Shown in pieces: positions 35,484 through 43,872 of a stretch of DNA of 64,000 nucleotides. The notes below the pieces were generated by a model, which had not been told where the DNA came from, searched no databases, and saw only the letters and a program-made list of their open reading frames with translations. Origin of the DNA: Aliihoeflea sp023389195 (GTDB lineage Bacteria > Pseudomonadota > Alphaproteobacteria > Rhizobiales > Rhizobiaceae); NCBI GenBank assembly GCA_023389195.1, contig JAEWET010000032.1:32232-96231 (forward strand). The letters are read 5' to 3'. Both the position numbers and the translations under genes were made by a program. Positions within the stretch are counted from its first letter, which is position 1. Each line of letters begins with the position of its first letter.

Positions 35484-35506
35484 TATGGTCTCCGTTTTGC
35501 TTCCAG

Positions 35507-35524
35507 TTTGACGTAAACGTCAAA
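35507..35524. promoter_or_regulatory. Perfect 18-bp palindrome, candidate MerR (LiuR-like) operator
   Basis: TTTGACGTAAACGTCAAA has 8-bp arms around a 2-base centre, 46 bases upstream of the acyl-CoA dehydrogenase ATG and 24 bases from the divergent small gene. From memory it resembles the ACGT-N2-ACGT-type site of LiuR, a MerR-family regulator of branched-chain acid catabolism in proteobacteria. Confidence 0.6.
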
Positions 35525-35569
35525 AAAATCTAGCCATGGTTCCCACGCATTCGAGCCGGAGGAAAGCCT

Positions 35570-37342
35570 ATGTATCGCGCGCCAGTCGACGACATCGCAT
35601 TCACCTTGAAACATGTCGCGGGGCTCGACGGGGCGATGGCTGATGGCCGTCTCGGTGATCTTTCCGACGATCTGGTCGACGCGATCCTCGGCGAAGCCGG
35701 CCGCTTCGCCTCCGAAGAACTGGCGCCGCTTTACAAGGTCGGCGACGAGGTCGGCGCGGTCTGGAAGGATGCCGCGGTAACGACGCCGCCCGGCTGGCGC
35801 GAGGCCTACCGCCACTGGATCGAGGGCGGCTGGAACGGGCTTTCCGGTCCCGAGGAATTCGGCGGCCAGGGCCTGCCGACCATGCTCGCCATGGCCGCGA
35901 TGGAGATGTGGAACTCTGCTTCCATCGCCTTCGCGCTCTGCCCGACGCTGACCGCCGGCGCGGCGGAAGCCGTTGCGAAACACGGATCGGACGACCTCAA
36001 GGCGACCTATCTCGAAAAGCTCGTCACCGGCGAATGGACCGGCACGATGAACCTGACCGAGCCGCAGGCGGGCTCCGACCTTGCCGCACTGCGCACCCGC
36101 GCGACCCGCGCCGATGACGGCACCTACCGCGTCTTCGGCAGCAAGATCTTCATCACCTATGGCGAGCACGACTATACGGACAACATCGTGCACCTCGTCC
36201 TCGCGCGCCTGCCCGACGCGCCGGCCGGCACGCGCGGCATCTCGCTCTTCCTGGTGCCGAAATTCCTCGTTAACGCGGACGGGTCGCTCGGCCGGCGCAA
36301 CGACGCTTTCTGCGCCTCGATCGAGCACAAGCTCGGCATCCACGCCTCGCCCACCTGCACCATGATCTTCGGCGACGGCTTCGTCGACGGCGAGGAAAAG
36401 GGCGCGGTCGGCTATCTTATCGGCGAGGAGAATCGCGGCCTCGCCTGCATGTTCACCATGATGAACAATGCCCGCCTCGCGGTCGGCATCGAGGGCGTCG
36501 CGGTCGCCGAAGCCGCGTTCCAGAAGGCGCATGCCTATGCGCTCGACCGTCGCCAGGGCAAGGCGCCGGGACACACCGGCGACGGCATGGCGCCGATCGT
36601 CCTGCACCCCGACGTCCAGCGCAATCTCCTGACCATGAAAGCGTTGACGCAGGTCGCGCGCGCCATCTGTTATTCCTGCGCCCACGCGATCGACATGAGT
36701 CATTCGGGCGGCGACGACGCGGCCGAATGGGCCGACCGCGCCGGCCTCCTGACGCCGCTCGCCAAGGCCTTCTCGACCGATATCGGCGTCGAGATGGCCT
36801 CGGTCGGGCTGCAAATCCATGGCGGCATGGGCTTCATCGAGGAGACGGGCGCGGCCGCGCTCTACCGCGACGCGCGCATCGCTCCGATCTACGAAGGCAC
36901 TAACGGCATCCAGGCCATCGACCTCGTCACGCGCAAGCTGCCGCTTGGGCACGGCAAGCACGTGCTGCGCTTCATCGACGAGCTGCACGCCGACATCGAG
37001 GCCGTGCGCCTTTCGAACCGCGACGGTTTCGGCGCGACGGCGGAAAAATGCGAGGCGGCGCTGAACGATCTGTCCGAGGCGACGGCCTGGCTGCAGGAAG
37101 CGCTCGATGGCGGCCGCACCGACGAGGCGCTGGCCGGCGCGACGCCCTATCTGCGGCTCTTCGCGCTCGCCGCCGGCGGCGCGTATCTCGCGCGCGGCGC
37201 GGTGGCCGACGAGAGCGGCAAGCGCATCGCGCTTTGCCGCTTCTACGCCGAAAACCTGATCGAGGAGACCGCCGCGCTTCGCCGCCGGGTCGTCGAGGGC
37301 GCCGTCAGCCTTCGCGAAGCCGGCGCGGCACTTGTAGCTTGA
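35570..37342 (+). CDS. Large acyl-CoA dehydrogenase (DmdC/AcdH-like, about 600 residues)
   Basis: 590 residues, longer than typical acyl-CoA dehydrogenases. The N-terminal leader MYRAPVDDIAFTLKHVAGLD and the C-terminal extra helical domain are typical of the group that includes 3-methylmercaptopropionyl-CoA dehydrogenase DmdC. FAD and substrate motifs: MNLTEPQAGSDLAALRTRA, FGSKIFITYGEHD, and the C-terminal IYEGTNGIQAIDLVTRKLP with the catalytic base. Substrate specificity is not predictable. The enoyl-CoA hydratase gene follows after five bases. A palindrome upstream suggests regulated expression. Confidence 0.88.
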   Translation: MYRAPVDDIAFTLKHVAGLDGAMADGRLGDLSDDLVDAILGEAGRFASEELAPLYKVGDEVGAVWKDAAVTTPPGWREAYRHWIEGGWNGLSGPEEFGGQGLPTMLAMAAMEMWNSASIAFALCPTLTAGAAEAVAKHGSDDLKATYLEKLVTGEWTGTMNLTEPQAGSDLAALRTRATRADDGTYRVFGSKIFITYGEHDYTDNIVHLVLARLPDAPAGTRGISLFLVPKFLVNADGSLGRRNDAFCASIEHKLGIHASPTCTMIFGDGFVDGEEKGAVGYLIGEENRGLACMFTMMNNARLAVGIEGVAVAEAAFQKAHAYALDRRQGKAPGHTGDGMAPIVLHPDVQRNLLTMKALTQVARAICYSCAHAIDMSHSGGDDAAEWADRAGLLTPLAKAFSTDIGVEMASVGLQIHGGMGFIEETGAAALYRDARIAPIYEGTNGIQAIDLVTRKLPLGHGKHVLRFIDELHADIEAVRLSNRDGFGATAEKCEAALNDLSEATAWLQEALDGGRTDEALAGATPYLRLFALAAGGAYLARGAVADESGKRIALCRFYAENLIEETAALRRRVVEGAVSLREAGAALVA

Positions 37343-37347
37343 GCGAG

Positions 37348-38103
37348 ATGAACATGAGCGAACACATCCAGATCGAGCGCCGTGGCGCCATCCAGTCCAT
37401 CCGCATGAACCGGCCGGACAAGAAGAATGCCATCACGCGGGCGATGTATGCCGCGATGGCCGAGGCGCTGACGGCGGGCGACGGCGACCCGGAAATCCAC
37501 TGCCACGTAATTCTCGGCGTGCCGGGCGCGTTCTCGTCGGGCAACGACCTCGCCGACTTCATGACGGTCGCGACGGGCGGGGAGGGCGGCCGCGAGGTCT
37601 ACGACTTCCTGCTCGCGCTGGCGAAGTCGCAAAAGCCGATCGTCTCGGGCGTCGACGGCATCGCCGTCGGCATCGGCACGACGATCAATCTCCACTGCGA
37701 CCTGACCTTCGCCACCCCGCGCACCGAATTCCGTACCCCCTTCGTCGATCTCGGCCTCGTCCCCGAAGCAGGTTCCAGCCTGCTCGCACCGGCCGTCATC
37801 GGCCGCCAGCAGGCGTTCGCCCTGTTAGGCCTGGGCGAAGGCTTTTCGGCCGAACGCGCGAAGGAGGCCGGCCTGATCTATGCCGTGGTGTCCGAAGCCA
37901 AACTCGAAGCGGCCGTCGTCGAAGCCGCCGAACGCATCGCGTCGAAACCGCCCGAAGCGCTGAAGATCGCCCGCGACTTCCTCCTCGGCGACCGCGCCCC
38001 ACTCATCGCCCGCATCGAGGAAGAAGGCGTCCAGTTCCGCAACCGCCTCAAATCCGACGAAGCGCGCAACGCCTTCATGGCCTTCATGAGCCGGAAGAAG
38101 TAG
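37348..38103 (+). CDS. Enoyl-CoA hydratase/isomerase family protein
   Basis: 251 residues, a single crotonase domain. Oxyanion-hole segments are GAFSSGNDLADF and VDGIAVGIGTTINLHCDL; the catalytic Glu position is in LVPEAGSSLLAP. It should add water to, or isomerise, the product of the acyl-CoA dehydrogenase encoded just upstream. ATG 37348 (MNMSEHIQ) or 37354 may be the start; the long open frame upstream is a shadow of the preceding gene. A family B palindrome follows. Confidence 0.87.
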   Translation: MNMSEHIQIERRGAIQSIRMNRPDKKNAITRAMYAAMAEALTAGDGDPEIHCHVILGVPGAFSSGNDLADFMTVATGGEGGREVYDFLLALAKSQKPIVSGVDGIAVGIGTTINLHCDLTFATPRTEFRTPFVDLGLVPEAGSSLLAPAVIGRQQAFALLGLGEGFSAERAKEAGLIYAVVSEAKLEAAVVEAAERIASKPPEALKIARDFLLGDRAPLIARIEEEGVQFRNRLKSDEARNAFMAFMSRKK

Positions 38104-38133
38104 GCAGATAAGCTGCGCGTTTGCGCGTCATCC

Positions 38134-38283
38134 CACCCCCACTCCGTCGCGCTTCGCGCGCCACCTCTCCCCCTCGAAAGGGGAGAGGAAGCCAAGCTGG
38201 ACAAGCGTCGCCAATGCGGCAGCGTTTCCTCTCCCCCGGGCAGGGGGAGAGGTGGCGCGCGAAGCGCGACGGAGTGGGGGTGC
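38134..38283. repeat. Palindromic intergenic element, family B copy 4
   Basis: Arms CACCCCCACTCCG...CGGAGTGGGGGTG. Both tip hairpins are GCGC stems around TTC or GAA. The core AGGAAGCCAAGCTGGACAAG matches copies 2 and 3. It lies between convergent genes (enoyl-CoA hydratase and pdxH) and could terminate both. Confidence 0.9.
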
Positions 38284-38306
38284 TTCTCCCCGCTTGATTT
38301 CGTTGG

Positions 38307-38921
38307 TTACGGATAAAGCCTCGTCTTCCCCCAGCCATCGCCCTCGCGCCGGAACTGCACGCGGTCGTGAAGGCGGAAGGGGCGGTCGTGCCAGAATTCG
38401 ATCTCGACCGGCTTGATGCGAAAGCCCGACCAGTGCGCGGGGCGGGGGATTTCGCCGATGGCATGTTTCGCAGTGTATTCGGCGACCGCCTTTTCCAGCG
38501 CGAAGCGGCCTTCGAGCGGGCGCGACTGTGCCGATGCCCACGCCCCGATGCGGCTGCCGCGCGGGCGCGTCGCGTAATAGGCGTCGGCTTCTGCGTCGGT
38601 GACGATCTCGACCGGCCCGCGCACGCGCACCTGCCGGCGCTGGCTCTTCCAGTGGAAGCACATGGCGGCTTTCATCGAGCCCAGGATTTCGCGGCCCTTG
38701 GCGCTTTCGAAATTGGTGTAGAAGACGAAGCCCTGTTCGTCGAAACCCTTCAAAAGCACCATGCGCACATTCGGCAGGCCGTCGGCGTCGACCGTCGCGA
38801 GCGCCAGCGCTGTGGGATCGTTGATCTCGCTCTTCTCGGCGTCCTTCAGCCAGTCGGCGAAGAGGCGATAGGGTTCGGTCGCTTCGGTGAAATCAGTGTT
38901 TGTTAACTGTGCATCCGACAT
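38307..38921 (-). CDS. pdxH: Pyridoxamine 5'-phosphate oxidase
   Basis: 204 residues. FMN-binding barrel with NVRMVLLKGFDEQGFVFYTN, FHWKSQRRQVRVRG and RGSRIGAWASAQS; the C-terminal WSGFRIKPVEIEFWHDRP and FRREGDGWGKTRLYP are the PdxH signature. It oxidises pyridoxine or pyridoxamine 5'-phosphate to pyridoxal 5'-phosphate, the cofactor used by Kbl among others. ATG 38921 gives normal length; the longer frame to 39077 crosses a repeat. It faces away from the lipoprotein gene and starts the conserved rhizobial housekeeping block. Confidence 0.96.
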   Translation of the reverse strand: MSDAQLTNTDFTEATEPYRLFADWLKDAEKSEINDPTALALATVDADGLPNVRMVLLKGFDEQGFVFYTNFESAKGREILGSMKAAMCFHWKSQRRQVRVRGPVEIVTDAEADAYYATRPRGSRIGAWASAQSRPLEGRFALEKAVAEYTAKHAIGEIPRPAHWSGFRIKPVEIEFWHDRPFRLHDRVQFRREGDGWGKTRLYP

Positions 38922-38943
38922 TCTAAACCTCTGCGCATGATTC

Positions 38944-38992
38944 GAGCATCGGACCGAAAAGTGGAAACCGGTTTTCGGACTTTTCGATGCTC
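38944..38992. repeat. Short palindromic element, family F copy 1
   Basis: GAGCATCG (38944-38951) and CGATGCTC (38985-38992) flank GGACCGAAAAGTGG and CCGGTTTTCGGAC, which pair with each other. A related inverted copy is at 57416-57463. Similar short palindromes are common between genes of Rhizobiales, by recollection. Confidence 0.8.
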
Positions 38993-39080
38993 TAACAACA
39001 AATGTGGATCGTCCTTTGCGCGTCCTTGGACGCGCGGCGATCCATCGGGAGATGACGCATTGTTGCACCCGTTGCAAGCG

Positions 39081-39500
39081 ATGGCGATGACGGCACGGCG
39101 GGCCATTTTGCTGGCCACGATGGCGTCGTGCCTTGCCGCCTGCGGCTCGCGCGGCGTCACGCTCGAGGACGTCGCCAAGGATACGTCGATCATCACCGGT
39201 TCGGTGCAGAAGACCGAAGCGCCGAAGGATGCGACGGAGCTTTCCGACGCAGCGACCATCCGCAACGTCGTCTCCGCCCTCGACCTCGATGCCGGCGCGC
39301 CCGATGCGCTCGCCTGGGCAAATGCAGAGACGGGTTCGCGCGGGGCGTTGCGCCAGATCAGCGAATACAACGAACAGGGCACGCGCTGCCGCCGCTTCGA
39401 GGCGACACGCGAAAGCTTCGACGGTATCGCGCTCTATCAGGGCGAATCCTGCCTCGCCTCGGGCGGCATGTGGGCGATGACGGCCTTCGACAAGCTTTGA
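39081..39500 (+). CDS. Lipoprotein of the 17-kDa surface antigen (RT0821/Lpp0805) type
   Basis: 139 residues from ATG 39081. Lipoprotein signal peptide with lipobox LAAC (MASCLAACGSRG), so the mature protein is lipid-anchored. The C-terminal domain (GTRCRRFEAT, GIALYQGESCLASGGMW) resembles the 17-kDa outer-membrane antigen family of alphaproteobacteria. The frame extends to 38937, but that part includes the short palindrome and is unlikely to be translated. It sits between pdxH and the DnaJ gene, a conserved position in rhizobia. Function unknown; structural or envelope role inferred. Confidence 0.78.
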   Translation: MAMTARRAILLATMASCLAACGSRGVTLEDVAKDTSIITGSVQKTEAPKDATELSDAATIRNVVSALDLDAGAPDALAWANAETGSRGALRQISEYNEQGTRCRRFEATRESFDGIALYQGESCLASGGMWAMTAFDKL

Positions 39501-39581
39501 CCGGCGCCCGGAAAATCTGGAAACTTCGCGCCGACATGCTCATATAGCGGGCGACCAATTCTCAATTCGGGCAGGCAATTC

Positions 39582-40535
39582 ATGCGCGATCCCTACCAGG
39601 TGCTGGGCGTTGCCAAGAACGCCTCGGCCAAGGACATCAAGTCGGCATACCGGAAGCTGGCGAAGAAATATCATCCGGACCAGAACGCCAATGATCCGAA
39701 GGCGCAGGAACGTTTCGCCGAGGCGAGCCAGGCCTATGAGATCGTCGGCGACGACGAAAAGCGCGGCCAGTTCGACCGCGGCGAAATCGACGCGACCGGC
39801 AAGCCGCGCTTCACCGGTTTCGAGGGCGCAGGCGGTGGCGGCGACCCGTTCGGCGGTTTCCGGCGGGCAGGCGCCGGCCCGGGCGGCGGGCGCTACGAGT
39901 TCCGCTCGTCGGGCGGCGCCGATCCGTTCGGCGATGCCGGCGAAGACATCTTTTCGCACATATTCGGCCAGGCGTTTCGCCAAGGTGGGGGCGCGCAGGC
40001 AGGCCCCCAGCCAGGGGCCGGCCAGCGCCGCCAGCCGCGCGGCAGCGACCTGCAGGTGACGCTCGACGTGTCGATCGAGGAAGCGGCGACGGCCGCCAAG
40101 GTCACCGCCGCCTTTCCCGACGGGCGCAAGATCGCGGTCAAGCTGCCGGCCTTTCTCGAGGACGGGCAGACGATCCGCCTGAAAGGGCAGGGCGAGCAAC
40201 TCGGCATCGGCGAGCCGGGCGACGCTCTTGTCAAAGTCCGCTTCAAGCCGCATCCGCTCTACCGTGTCGAGGGCCGCGACCTCCATGTCGATCTGCCCGT
40301 TCCGCTGGAAGACGCGGTGCTCGGCGCCAAGCTGCCGGTGGAAACCCCGACTGGCCGGCTCGCCGTTGCCATTCCCGCCTGGTCGAGTTCGGACAAGCGC
40401 CTGCGCCTCAAGGGCAAGGGCCTGCCGACGAAGCATGGCGGCCATGGCGATCTCTACGTGCACGTGGCCGTGATGCTGCCGGAGGACCGCGATGACGACC
40501 TCGAAGCGCTGATGCGCGCGCGTCGCGCTTCCTGA
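39582..40535 (+). CDS. DnaJ-like co-chaperone, CbpA type
   Basis: 317 residues. J domain at 1-65 with the essential HPD in KKYHPDQNAN, then a Gly/Phe-rich linker (about 75-145), then the DnaJ C-terminal substrate domain (RGSDLQVTLDVSIEEAATAA, IRLKGQGEQLGIGEPGDALV). The zinc-finger cysteines of true DnaJ are absent, so it is the class B/CbpA type. It stimulates the ATPase of DnaK. ATG 39582 is preceded by a weak GGCAG site. Confidence 0.92.
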   Translation: MRDPYQVLGVAKNASAKDIKSAYRKLAKKYHPDQNANDPKAQERFAEASQAYEIVGDDEKRGQFDRGEIDATGKPRFTGFEGAGGGGDPFGGFRRAGAGPGGGRYEFRSSGGADPFGDAGEDIFSHIFGQAFRQGGGAQAGPQPGAGQRRQPRGSDLQVTLDVSIEEAATAAKVTAAFPDGRKIAVKLPAFLEDGQTIRLKGQGEQLGIGEPGDALVKVRFKPHPLYRVEGRDLHVDLPVPLEDAVLGAKLPVETPTGRLAVAIPAWSSSDKRLRLKGKGLPTKHGGHGDLYVHVAVMLPEDRDDDLEALMRARRAS

Positions 40536-40627
40536 CCACCGGCGCCGTTCAGCGGTCTCGCGGCTTGATGCCGCACACCCTCTATGCGATAGGCTCGGTC
40601 CAAACGTGATCGGGTCGAGGGAATGAC

Positions 40628-41440
40628 ATGGCAGGTGGGAATGGATTGATGGCCGGCAAGCGCGGCCTCATCATGGGCGTGGCGAACAATCGTTCGATCG
40701 CCTGGGGCATCGCGAAGGCCTGCGCCGAGCAGGGCGCCGAACTCGCCTTCACCTGGCAGGGTGACGCGCTGAAAAAACGCGTCGAGCCGCTCGCCGCCGA
40801 ACTGGGCGCGCATCTGGCCGGCCATTGCGACGTCTCCGACATGGCGACCATCGACGCCGTCTTCGCAGACCTCGAAGCCAAGTGGGGCAAGCTCGATTTC
40901 GTCGTCCACGCCATCGGCTTTTCCGACAAGGACGAACTCGTCGGCCGCTATGTCGACACCAGCCATGGCAATTTCGTGAAGACGATGGACATCTCGGTCT
41001 ATTCCTTCACCGCCGTCGCGCAGCGCGCCGAAAAGCTCATGGCCGAGGGCGGCTCGCTCCTGACCATGACCTATTACGGCGCCGAAAAGGTCATGCCGAA
41101 CTACAACGTCATGGGCGTCGCCAAGGCGGCGCTCGAAGCGTCCGTCCAGTATCTGGCGGTCGATCTTGGCCCGAAGAACATCCGCGTCAACGCGATCTCG
41201 GCCGGCCCGATCAAGACGCTTGCCGCTTCGGGCATCGGCGATTTCCGCTACATCCTGAAGTGGAACGAGTACAACGCCCCGCTGCGCCGCACGGTCACCA
41301 TCGAGGAAGTTGGCCAGACCGGCGTCTATCTACTCTCCGACATGTCGAAGGGCATGACGGGCGAGGTGCTGCACGTCGATTCGGGCTATCACGTCGTCGG
41401 CATGAAGGCGGTCGACGCGCCGGACATCTCGACGGTCTGA
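40628..41440 (+). CDS. fabI: Enoyl-[acyl-carrier-protein] reductase (NADH)
   Basis: 270 residues, an atypical short-chain dehydrogenase. The NAD motif is GVANNRSIAWGIA and the active site is YYGAEKVMPNYNVMGVAKAA with the Tyr-x6-Lys pair. It makes the last reduction in each cycle of type II fatty acid synthesis and is the target of triclosan-class inhibitors. ATG 40628 is chosen; the inner ATG at 40649 is also possible. It is in the conserved block with gpm and aroC. Confidence 0.96.
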   Translation: MAGGNGLMAGKRGLIMGVANNRSIAWGIAKACAEQGAELAFTWQGDALKKRVEPLAAELGAHLAGHCDVSDMATIDAVFADLEAKWGKLDFVVHAIGFSDKDELVGRYVDTSHGNFVKTMDISVYSFTAVAQRAEKLMAEGGSLLTMTYYGAEKVMPNYNVMGVAKAALEASVQYLAVDLGPKNIRVNAISAGPIKTLAASGIGDFRYILKWNEYNAPLRRTVTIEEVGQTGVYLLSDMSKGMTGEVLHVDSGYHVVGMKAVDAPDISTV

Positions 41441-41507
41441 CGGTCCTCACCAACAAATGACCGCATGCAACTTGCGGCCCGGCGACGGGTCGCGCTAATC
41501 CAAGCGC

Positions 41508-42095
41508 ATGGCAACGCTCATCTATTTCATCCGGCACGGCCAGACCGACTGGAACGCGACGATGCGCCTGCAGGGGCAGGCCGACACGGATCTGAATGCT
41601 ATCGGCCGTGCGCAGGCCGACCGCAATGGCGAACGGCTGGCGAAGGTCCAGCCCGACATCGCCTCCTTCCGCTTCGTCGCCAGCCCGCTGAAGCGCACCC
41701 GCGAAACGATGGAGCGCGTGCGCGCCGGCGCCGGCCTGCCGCGCCGCGGCTACCTCACCGACCCGCGCCTGATCGAGGTTCATTTCGGCGACTGGCAAGG
41801 CAAGACGCTGGAAGAGGTCGAAGCCGGTAGGCCCGGCGCGACGGCCGAGCGCGATGCCGACAAATGGCACTTCGTGCCGCCCGGCACCGCCGGCGAGAGC
41901 TACGACCGCCTGATGTCCCGCTTCCGGCCGTTCCTCGACGAGATCGCGCACCCGACCGTCTGCGTCACCCATGGCGGCATCATCCGCGCCGTCTTCCGCA
42001 TCGCAGGCGGAATGGGTGCGGCGGAAGCCGCGGCGCTGGTCGTCCCGCAGGACAAGATCTTGCGGTGGAACGGCGATAAGCTGGAGTGGCTGTAG
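41508..42095 (+). CDS. Histidine phosphatase family protein (phosphoglycerate mutase-like)
   Basis: 195 residues. The phosphohistidine motif is FIRHGQTDWN near the N-terminus; the second His is in VTHGGIIRAVF. Family members remove phosphate from small metabolites or act as cofactor-dependent mutases; the fabI-adjacent rhizobial copy has no agreed substrate. The next element is a family D palindrome. Confidence 0.88.
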   Translation: MATLIYFIRHGQTDWNATMRLQGQADTDLNAIGRAQADRNGERLAKVQPDIASFRFVASPLKRTRETMERVRAGAGLPRRGYLTDPRLIEVHFGDWQGKTLEEVEAGRPGATAERDADKWHFVPPGTAGESYDRLMSRFRPFLDEIAHPTVCVTHGGIIRAVFRIAGGMGAAEAAALVVPQDKILRWNGDKLEWL

Positions 42096-42108
42096 CTGCT
42101 GGGTGCCG

Positions 42109-42235
42109 CGTCATCCCGGCCGAAGTCCGAGCGAAGCGAGGCGAGAGCCGGGATCCATTCCGTGACATTGAAACGCACGGAATGGATCCCGCACAGCCGA
42201 TCTCCGCTACGCTGCGATCAGCTTCCGGGATGACC
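42109..42235. repeat. Palindromic intergenic element, family D copy 2
   Basis: Ends CGTCATCCCGG and CCGGGATGACC; centre ATTCCGTGAC and CACGGAATGGATCC. Related to 13440-13570 over most of its length. It lies between convergent genes. Confidence 0.83.
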
Positions 42236-42245
42236 CTGGACCGGC

Positions 42246-42494
42246 CTAATTCCCCACATCCATATCCGTGATCTGCTTCTCGCCTTCGATCTCCTCGTAG
42301 GCGAGCAGCACGTCCATTCCCTCGGAAATCGCCTCGACGTCGAACTCGCCCGGCAGCTTGTAGACATTGCCGTTTTCGAGCGTGATCGTCATCGCCTCGC
42401 GGTCGATGGCGGTGATCGGGCCTTCGTCGTTGGCGGCGAGGGCGACCGAGGCAAAGAGAGTGGCGGCGGCGGTGAAAAGGGCGAGCTTGCGCAT
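42246..42494 (-). CDS. DUF1344 family secreted protein
   Basis: 82 residues with a signal peptide (MRKLALFTAAATLFASVALA, cleavage near residue 20). The mature 62 residues, GPITAIDREAMTITLENG and VYKLPGEFDVEAISEG, form a small beta-rich domain of DUF1344, common in rhizobia. It is periplasmic, function unknown. ATG 42494 is preceded by GGAGGATT. It lies opposite to aroC in a conserved place. Confidence 0.82.
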   Translation of the reverse strand: MRKLALFTAAATLFASVALAANDEGPITAIDREAMTITLENGNVYKLPGEFDVEAISEGMDVLLAYEEIEGEKQITDMDVGN

Positions 42495-42638
42495 CAGATG
42501 GAATCCTCCGGAGGGTCGCGAGAGGATGTTTGAATCGAAACAATGTGTCAAAACTCCGCGTGGTTTGACCCTCCGGCAAAACGCCAATAGAAGCGGTGGC
42601 GAAACGGCCTTTGAAGGGTCGGCGGGGCAGGGACCAGC

Positions 42639-43733
42639 ATGTCGCACAACACGTTCGGGCATCTCTTTCGCGTGACGACCTGGGGCGAGAGCCACGGGCC
42701 GGCGCTCGGCTGCGTGGTCGATGGCTGCCCGCCCGGCATCAGGTTCCAGCTTTCCGACATCCAGGCCGATCTCGACCGGCGCCGTCCCGGCAAGTCGCGC
42801 TTCGTCACCCAGCGGCAGGAACCCGACCAGGTGAAGATCCTGTCCGGCGTGCTCGAGGACGGCGACGAACTCATCACCACCGGGACGCCCGTTTCGATGC
42901 TGATCGAGAACGTCGACCAGCGCTCCAAGGACTATGGCGAAATCGCCCGGCAATACCGCCCCGGCCACGCCGACTACACCTATGACGTCAAATACGGCCT
43001 GCGCGACTATCGCGGCGGGGGCCGGTCCTCGGCCCGCGAGACCGCAGCCCGCGTCGCCGCCGGCGCACTCGCCCGCAAGGTGGTGCCCGGCATGGTCGTG
43101 CGCGGCGCGCTCGTCTCGATGGGAACGAAGGACATCGACCGCGCCAACTGGGACTGGGATTTCGTCCAGTCCATCGACAACCCGTTCTTCACGCCCGACC
43201 CCAAATCCGTGTCCGTCTTCGAGGACTATCTCGACGGCATCCGCAAGGCTGGCTCCTCCGTCGGCGCCATCGTCGAGATCGTCGCAGACGGCGTCCCCGC
43301 CGGCCTCGGCGCGCCGATCTATGCCAAGCTCGATCAGGAGATCGCGTCGGGCCTGATGTCGATCAACGCCGTCAAAGGCGTCGAGATCGGCAATGGCTTC
43401 GAGGCCGCGCGCATTACCGGCGAGGAAAACGCTGACGAGATGCGCATGGGCAATGACGGCCCGCGCTTCCTGTCCAACAAGGCCGGCGGCGTTCTGGGCG
43501 GCATCTCGACGGGCCAGCCGGTGGTCGCCCGCTTCGCCGTCAAGCCGACCTCGTCGATCCTCAACACCCGCCAGTCGATCGACGTCGACGGCCAGGAAGT
43601 GGACGTCCGCACCAAGGGCCGCCACGACCCCTGCGTCGGCATCCGCGCCGTGCCGATCGGCGAAGCGATGGTCGCCTGCGCGATCGCCGATCACTATCTG
43701 AGACATCGCGGCCAGACGGGCCGGGTCAATTAA
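42639..43733 (+). CDS. aroC: Chorismate synthase
   Basis: 364 residues, full length. Signatures MSHNTFGHLFRVTTWGESHG, YRGGGRSSARETAARVAAGA and TKGRHDPCVGIRAVP are all present. It converts 5-enolpyruvylshikimate-3-phosphate to chorismate with reduced FMN, the branch point for aromatic amino acids. ATG 42639 follows a GGGGCAGGGA stretch. It is followed by an unusual GGGAGTA-repeat palindrome. Confidence 0.97.
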   Translation: MSHNTFGHLFRVTTWGESHGPALGCVVDGCPPGIRFQLSDIQADLDRRRPGKSRFVTQRQEPDQVKILSGVLEDGDELITTGTPVSMLIENVDQRSKDYGEIARQYRPGHADYTYDVKYGLRDYRGGGRSSARETAARVAAGALARKVVPGMVVRGALVSMGTKDIDRANWDWDFVQSIDNPFFTPDPKSVSVFEDYLDGIRKAGSSVGAIVEIVADGVPAGLGAPIYAKLDQEIASGLMSINAVKGVEIGNGFEAARITGEENADEMRMGNDGPRFLSNKAGGVLGGISTGQPVVARFAVKPTSSILNTRQSIDVDGQEVDVRTKGRHDPCVGIRAVPIGEAMVACAIADHYLRHRGQTGRVN

Positions 43734-43855
43734 GGGAGTAGGGGAGTAGGGGAGTAAGGGAGTAGGTGAAATTCTAGGATGAAGCCCGCGGCGCTCAACC
43801 TTCATTTTTCCCTACTCCCTTACTCCCCTATCTCCCTTACTCCCCCACTCCCCCC
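43734..43855. repeat. Palindromic element built of GGGAGTA units, family E
   Basis: The left arm (43734-43768) is a run of about four imperfect GGGAGTA/GGGGAGTA units; the right arm (43809-43855) is the reverse complement with CCCTACT and CCCTTACTCC units. About 40 bases separate them. The G-rich arm could also form a quadruplex. It fills the aroC-ribB gap. Confidence 0.85.
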
Positions 43856-43872
43856 ACTTCGAAAGACGCTAC

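Noticed and set aside
38937..39080. Upstream in-frame start for the lipoprotein
   Set aside because: It would place 48 residues, including the translated family F palindrome, before the signal peptide and lipobox.
43734..43855. CRISPR-like or simple tandem repeat
   Set aside because: There are only about four short imperfect units, mirrored as an inverted repeat, with no spacers or cas genes.
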